Assembly (NCBI GenBank): GCA_022822085.1 | Contig: JAJECK010000080.1 | Span: 1 to 38,523, forward strand | Direction: 5' to 3' | DNA: 38,523 nt | Source of the DNA: Candidatus Poribacteria bacterium | GTDB lineage: Bacteria; Poribacteria; WGA-4E; WGA-3G | In this document: positions 34,336 to 38,523 of the stretch, piece by piece | How positions within the stretch are numbered: the first letter of the stretch is position 1 | Layout: every line of letters begins with the position of its first letter | Notes under the pieces: model-generated | Told to the model about the DNA's origin: nothing | The model's database searches: none | The model's input: only the letters and a program-made list of their open reading frames with translations | Made by a program: the position numbers and the translations under genes

Positions 34336-35796
34336 TCATGAATTAAAATATTTATCAACTGTTTCAGATGACGGTGGTTTTGTCAGTAGAGAAACAATAA
34401 TTAAGGTTAATGAGGATACAAGTATGATGACTGCAACCGGCATTATTCCTGTTCCACCCACAGTATATCCAGAAGTCTGCCAGTATCGTAGGAAAAAATA
34501 GAGCCACAACACGATAACACTGAATATAGAACATAGGACACCATACTTTGTACTTCCCTTCCAGAACAGCGCAGCGACGACAACTGGGAAAAGACCGGTG
34601 AAACCTGTGAAAGACCAAATCGCTATCCTGAATATACTCGGTTTCGCTATGAGAGAAATAATATAGGTTATACTGATGATAGCAACCACAAATAACCGTC
34701 CGACCCATACCTGTTGTTTTTCTGTCATCTGTTCTTCCCCATCTTTTCTGAGATAAGGACGGACGATGTCATTAGTGAACATACTCCCAAGTGAAAGGGA
34801 TTGTGAGTCAAGAGACGACATGATTGCTGCAAAGACACCAGCTCCTAAAAAACCTGCTAAAACCCCTGGCGCGTGGTGACGAATCATCTGGATCAACACT
34901 GAATTGGTTTCTGGTCCTTTTAGTCCGGGGAAATCCACATTACCCAATATGCCAAGTAGAACGCTTGGCACCCACACAATTGCTATACACACTGGATATA
35001 GGATAATAGGATACCGGAAAGTGCTAACGTCTTTCGCTGTAAGGAAGTGTGAAAAGATGTGAGGAAACATCCCTACTGATAATGGAATACAAGTATATGT
35101 CAACAGTTCCAACGGTTTTATCTGGTCAGCTTGCATCAATAAACTTGTGTCAACTTTGGAAAGTGCAGTGGAGAATCCACCCATCCGATAGACGATAACA
35201 ACGAAGGTAACACCACCGAGAATCATGAAGACAAGTGTCTGAAATGTATTAACCCACGCAGTCCCTCGCATCCCGCTATAGGTCACATAACACAGCACAA
35301 CCGCAGAAATCAATAACCCTCCTACCCATTGTGGAACTGCATTCTCTGTTATTTTATATATCGTATCTCCACCACCCATAACACCAATCAGTAAATAAGG
35401 TATGAGCAGTAGCACTAACACGACGAAGAGTAGTAATCCTAATCCATTTGATTCCCACCGATCTCGAAAGTATTGTACTTGTGTGACATATCCAAACTTT
35501 TTCCCGATTTTCCACAATCGGGTGCCGATAAAGAGAAACACACAAGGCACAATTATTGCAGATGAGGATGCCATCAATGCGAAAACGCCAATACCTTTTC
35601 TGTAAGCTTCACCGGATGCACCAAGGATAGAAAACGCCGTCATGTTTGTCCCGAAGAGAGACATCAACAGCATAAACCAACTTATGTTACGACTTGCAAC
35701 AAAGTAGTCTTCACCTGTGTTTCGGAAAAACTTGTGGCTTAGGATACCAAGACCCAATACTAAGAGAAGGTAGATAATAATAACTGCTAAGATCAT
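34336..35796 (-). CDS. sodium:solute symporter (SSS family)
   Basis: A 486-aa membrane protein with about 13 hydrophobic segments. The N-terminus ILAVIIIYLLLVLGLGILSH, then EDYFVASRNISWFMLLMSLFGTN, is typical of SSS carriers. AAIMSSLDSQSLSLGSMFTN (about residue 325) matches the conserved sodium-binding transmembrane-8 segment with its paired serines. The start is taken at ATG 35796, which overlaps the TGA of the preceding small gene (ATGA) and has GGAGAG just upstream; a GTG at 35808 is possible but less likely. It imports an unidentified solute using the sodium gradient. Overlap with the DUF3311-like gene indicates translational coupling. Confidence 0.94.
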   Translation of the reverse strand: MILAVIIIYLLLVLGLGILSHKFFRNTGEDYFVASRNISWFMLLMSLFGTNMTAFSILGASGEAYRKGIGVFALMASSSAIIVPCVFLFIGTRLWKIGKKFGYVTQVQYFRDRWESNGLGLLLFVVLVLLLIPYLLIGVMGGGDTIYKITENAVPQWVGGLLISAVVLCYVTYSGMRGTAWVNTFQTLVFMILGGVTFVVIVYRMGGFSTALSKVDTSLLMQADQIKPLELLTYTCIPLSVGMFPHIFSHFLTAKDVSTFRYPIILYPVCIAIVWVPSVLLGILGNVDFPGLKGPETNSVLIQMIRHHAPGVLAGFLGAGVFAAIMSSLDSQSLSLGSMFTNDIVRPYLRKDGEEQMTEKQQVWVGRLFVVAIISITYIISLIAKPSIFRIAIWSFTGFTGLFPVVVAALFWKGSTKYGVLCSIFSVIVLWLYFFLRYWQTSGYTVGGTGIMPVAVIILVSSLTLIIVSLLTKPPSSETVDKYFNS

Positions 35797-35987
35797 TTCT
35801 CTCTCCACATAAATTTAACAATAGAGAACATAAGTACAGATGCAGCGAAGCAAAAGAGAATGTGATAGAGCAATCCTACAGGTAGTCCCAAGACAATTTT
35901 AGATGTACCCCAGAACCAGAAATCGTTATGTAGAATGAACAGAACCACTACTAATAGATACAAAATCCATCTAAGTGTAATTTTCAT
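35793..35987 (-). CDS. small two-TM protein, DUF3311-like symporter partner
   Basis: A 64-aa protein from ATG 35987, chosen over the longer frame from 36038 because AAGGAGAGG precedes it at ideal spacing. It has two hydrophobic segments (WILYLLVVVLFILHNDFWFW and LGLPVGLLYHILFCFAASVL) and ends FMWREK. The pattern H-N-D then G-L-P-x-x-L-x-Y-H resembles the DUF3311 family, short proteins encoded beside SSS symporters, like YhdT with PanF. Its start overlaps the last 17 bases of the TRAP gene, and its stop overlaps the symporter ATG. It is probably a subunit or assembly factor for the symporter; the family call is from pattern memory. Confidence 0.83.
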   Translation of the reverse strand: MKITLRWILYLLVVVLFILHNDFWFWGTSKIVLGLPVGLLYHILFCFAASVLMFSIVKFMWREK

Positions 35988-38007
35988 GTCGAACCTCTCC
36001 TTTGCGCCAATTATAGTAAAAGAGTAAAACACATGCAAGCAGCGTTATGCCATGAATCCACATGAATTTGAATTCAGTAGGGATAAAAAAGAGGAATCCA
36101 GCTGCAATGAACATAATACATCGTTCCCACCAAGTAATGTCCTTAAAGGCATACCCCGCGATACTTGCTGCAAATATCACGGTTCCCGCTAATGTCCAAA
36201 AGAGATTGATGAGGACAATCCATAATTGTGGATTACCACCTTCCGAGCTAAGCCACAGCAATTCCGGACGCAGCACAAACGCATAAGGCAATGCAAAACC
36301 CACAAGGGCAAACCGGAAAGCAGCAAATGCAGTCTTCATTATACCAGAATCAGCAATTGCAGCAGCAGTATATGCAGCAAGTGCAACAGGTGGTGTGACC
36401 ATCGACATCATTCCGAAATAAAAGATAAAGAAGTGCGCAGCGAGTGGAACTACTCCTAACTCAAGAAGCCCCGGCCCGATCAAAATCGCCACCAACAGAT
36501 AGCATACCGAGGAGGGAAGTCCCATGCCTAATATAATAGTGGAAATCATGAGCAGAAACAACGCAAGTACTAGATTTGTTTTAGCAAGTGGCAACAGAAC
36601 CCCTGGCAATTTTGATCCGACCCCTGTCAATGTTACAACTCCAAGGATAATCCCAACACATGAAGCAGCTGCAATCAACGATACACCACTATGCCCTGCG
36701 TTTTCCATTGCCTTGAAAATACCGGAAATACCGACGCGGGTCTTTATATGAAAAAGGCTTACAACTAAAACGACCAATAAACTCCAGCTGACCGCCCGGA
36801 ACGGTGTGGATCCCATCAGTAGAATTAGAATCAAGGTGAAAAACGCAGCAAAAAACACTATACCTTGCATGATGGGCTGTTTTTCTTGAGAAGGGTTTTC
36901 TGGAACATTACTTTCTTCTGCATACCTCTTCGGGAAAAGCTCCGGATCCACAATGTGCTCTTCATCAAGTTCAGAATCATTTTCAGCATTTTCCACTGAT
37001 TGATTAGACTTTGTTGTTACGTCAATAGTTCGTTTCGCATAAAAATGAACGATGAGTAAAAGCGCAGTGTAGTAAAGTATAGCAGGTAATAGTGCTGCCC
37101 TGATGATTTCTAAATAGGTGACAGAAGGCTGAACAATTTCTAACATCATGTAGGCGGCTGCCCCCATTATCGGTGGGACTAATGCCCCACCAGAACTTGC
37201 CGCTGCTTCAATACCCCCTGCGATCGCTGGTTGGAAACCCACACTCCGCATCAACGGAATTGTGAATGTACCTGTAGTCGCTGTGTTTGCAACTGCCGAC
37301 CCGGACAGTGATCCCATCATCCCACTACCAATTACTGCTACCTTTGCTGGACTACCTGTACTTGTCCCGAATATCCGTTTTGCCAAATTCAGGATATAAC
37401 TTGTCGCACCAGTCCGCTCCAGAAATGTCCCAAACAACACAAACAGAAATACATAAGTGAACATCACACGGAGCGCGACACCAAACACACCACCATGTAG
37501 AAATGTTTGACTGATGATGCGTTTGACAGAATACCCCCGATGTGGAAACAACCAATTGGGTAGATACTGACCGAAACTTGCGTAGAGCAGGAATACGATA
37601 GCGAGTAATGGTAAGGTAATTCCAATAGATCGGCGGGTTGCCTCTAAAATCAATAAAAGTCCGAATCCACCAACATAGAAATCCAAGATGTGTTCTGCTG
37701 AGGCGCGATCCCCCAAAAATCTGTCGTTCAACCAAAGCCTTTCAAATATGGGTTCCGTTTGAATAACTACATAACCGAAGCAGAAAATTACACCACCTAT
37801 CAGGACATAATCAAGAATATTCCAGATAAGATTTTCAGCAAAACGAGGATGCAGAGGATATTTCAAAAAAACGACAATCAACCCAAACATTGCGAAAAGT
37901 GCTAACGCAGATTGCGGCTTTAACAGGGGATAATTGACTTCGGATAGGATAAAAAGACATAGTATTACCGCAACAGGTAGAATGAGGGAGGGTTTTATCT
38001 GTTTCAA
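35971..38007 (-). CDS. TRAP transporter permease, fused small and large subunits
   Basis: A 678-aa polytopic membrane protein of the fused DctQM type. About four N-terminal membrane segments (from SLILPVAVILCLFILSEV at residue 7 to about 110) correspond to the small subunit. The rest is the DctM-like large subunit, with the diagnostic stretches GSGMMGSLSGSAVANTATTG and IEAAASSGGALVPPIMGAAA (about residues 225-275) and MGLPSSVCYLLVAILIGPGL later. An acidic hydrophilic loop lies at about 345-375. Fused permeases usually pair with a TAXI-type periplasmic binding protein; none is in the window. The start is uncertain: TTG 38007 has only a weak AGG further upstream. It heads a five-gene operon. 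Confidence 0.93.
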   Translation of the reverse strand: MKQIKPSLILPVAVILCLFILSEVNYPLLKPQSALALFAMFGLIVVFLKYPLHPRFAENLIWNILDYVLIGGVIFCFGYVVIQTEPIFERLWLNDRFLGDRASAEHILDFYVGGFGLLLILEATRRSIGITLPLLAIVFLLYASFGQYLPNWLFPHRGYSVKRIISQTFLHGGVFGVALRVMFTYVFLFVLFGTFLERTGATSYILNLAKRIFGTSTGSPAKVAVIGSGMMGSLSGSAVANTATTGTFTIPLMRSVGFQPAIAGGIEAAASSGGALVPPIMGAAAYMMLEIVQPSVTYLEIIRAALLPAILYYTALLLIVHFYAKRTIDVTTKSNQSVENAENDSELDEEHIVDPELFPKRYAEESNVPENPSQEKQPIMQGIVFFAAFFTLILILLMGSTPFRAVSWSLLVVLVVSLFHIKTRVGISGIFKAMENAGHSGVSLIAAASCVGIILGVVTLTGVGSKLPGVLLPLAKTNLVLALFLLMISTIILGMGLPSSVCYLLVAILIGPGLLELGVVPLAAHFFIFYFGMMSMVTPPVALAAYTAAAIADSGIMKTAFAAFRFALVGFALPYAFVLRPELLWLSSEGGNPQLWIVLINLFWTLAGTVIFAASIAGYAFKDITWWERCIMFIAAGFLFFIPTEFKFMWIHGITLLACVLLFYYNWRKGEVRHENYT

Positions 38008-38265
38008 GAGTGGAAGCGAACCTGTCCTTTGGTAAAGTTGAGGTATGTTTATTGCGGAAATCTATAGGGCTGCTCCTATAGTATCATCACATCTCATGTC
38101 TACACGGAATTACCTTATAGTTTAACAAAAATCGGTGGAAGTGTCAAATGAAAACTGGTTTGTGCAGGGTTATTTAGTTTTAAGAATTTTCAGTTTGTGA
38201 GTTTAACTGTTAGTCCCATATATCTGATTGATTTTGCATATCAGATTACGACTCTTCAGTCCCGT

Positions 38266-38451
38266 ATGAAGATTAAAAAATAGTTTAGGTAATGTGGCGA
38301 GGTTAGGAAGAAATCAAGAAATCAACGGTATGAATGACATTTAGTCATTCCCCGGGTATGAATGCCATTTAGGCATTCCCCGCCTCGCCAGCAGGAGTAC
38401 AACTGCCCTCGCCCAGAAGGAAAAGAACCCAATTAATAAGTTAATCTTCAT
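38266..38451. repeat. intact palindromic MITE-like element, 11-bp TIRs
   Basis: A 186-base element with perfect 11-base terminal inverted repeats, ATGAAGATTAA (38266-38276) and TTAATCTTCAT (38441-38451). It belongs to the family of the nested pair at 2634-2900, in opposite orientation: 38266-38309 aligns with the reverse of 2857-2900. GGCGAGG and CCTCGCC blocks lie inside the ends. The centre has two tandem hairpins, GAATGAC-ATTTA-GTCATTC (38332-38350) and GAATGCC-ATTTA-GGCATTC (38360-38378). No coding capacity. Confidence 0.8.
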
Positions 38452-38521
38452 CCAGATTGCGGTATTTGACGCACAAATCTTTGTACCGTAATCTTCCAGA
38501 TTGCGGTGTTTGACGCACAAA
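38451..38521. repeat. two 27-base direct repeats at the window edge
   Basis: TCCAGATTGCGGTRTTTGAC followed by GCACAAA occurs at 38451-38477 and 38495-38521, differing at one base (A or G), with 17 bases between them. The repeat may continue beyond the window. With only two copies visible, no array type can be assigned. Confidence 0.6.
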
Positions 38522-38523
38522 CT

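Larger units (their letters stand above)
38008..38523. other. region upstream of the TRAP operon, repeat-rich
   Basis: 516 bases to the window end with no gene. It should contain the promoter of the minus-strand operon, but no clear -35/-10 pair was found. A hairpin CTATAGG-GCTGCT-CCTATAG lies at 38062-38081. The right half is occupied by the palindromic element 38266-38451 and by two near-identical 27-base direct repeats at 38451-38521. Confidence 0.6.

Overview
The window starts inside a 16S rRNA gene whose sequence departs from the usual bacterial consensus at several near-universal sites. It has GGCTGC instead of GGCAGC at the EUB338 site, CTGCGG instead of CCGCGG at the 515 site, and an altered 907-926 site. 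The 16S gene is followed by tRNA-Ile(GAT), and no 23S gene follows. With the abundance of beta-propeller genes and small palindromic elements, this suggests an uncultured bacterium from the PVC/Poribacteria neighbourhood. Candidatus Poribacteria is my best guess, made from memory of the group and not from a search.

Layout. 1-1511: 16S (5' end missing) and tRNA-Ile. 1937-2554: a sigma-70/ECF-type sigma factor with no anti-sigma gene beside it. 2634-2900: a short palindromic transposable-like element inserted into another copy of its own family. 3033-26728: the dominant feature, eleven consecutive same-strand paralogous genes (here WD-1 to WD-11) encoding cytoplasmic proteins of about 655-731 aa made almost wholly of WD40 repeats. 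By reading the repeats I find two subfamilies. S has 14 blades (about 655-684 aa) and L has 15 blades (about 721-731 aa). They alternate S-L-S-L-S-L-S-L-S-S-S. All share an N-terminal TTWxLPEGA signature and very similar last two blades. Start codons, spacers and ends vary in a cassette-like way.

26729-27151 holds small inverted-repeat elements. On the minus strand, 29199-27152 is an ECF sigma factor gene followed by a DUF4097-type beta-solenoid protein. 29295-29883 is a decayed IS1595-like element with near-perfect 23-bp terminal inverted repeats. 29884-30723 is repeat-rich non-coding DNA with a textbook promoter (TTGACA-N17-TATAAT). Then come two plus-strand genes for exported proteins: an unknown 184-aa protein and a TolB-like PD40 propeller. 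38007-32452 is a tight minus-strand operon: a fused TRAP permease, a small DUF3311-like membrane protein, a sodium:solute symporter, a GT4 glycosyltransferase and a small EamA-like membrane protein. The right end carries another intact copy of the palindromic element with 11-bp terminal inverted repeats.

The candidate undescribed system is the WD40 array. It has no kinase, STAND ATPase, protease or nuclease domain in any member, so the proteins are probably scaffolds or recognition proteins. The alternating two-type arrangement, the L-specific extra blade, the TTG starts in three of four L genes, and the SLYKG insert missing only from the first and last genes all point to amplification of an S-L gene pair with later mosaic exchange. 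Its function cannot be read from the sequence.
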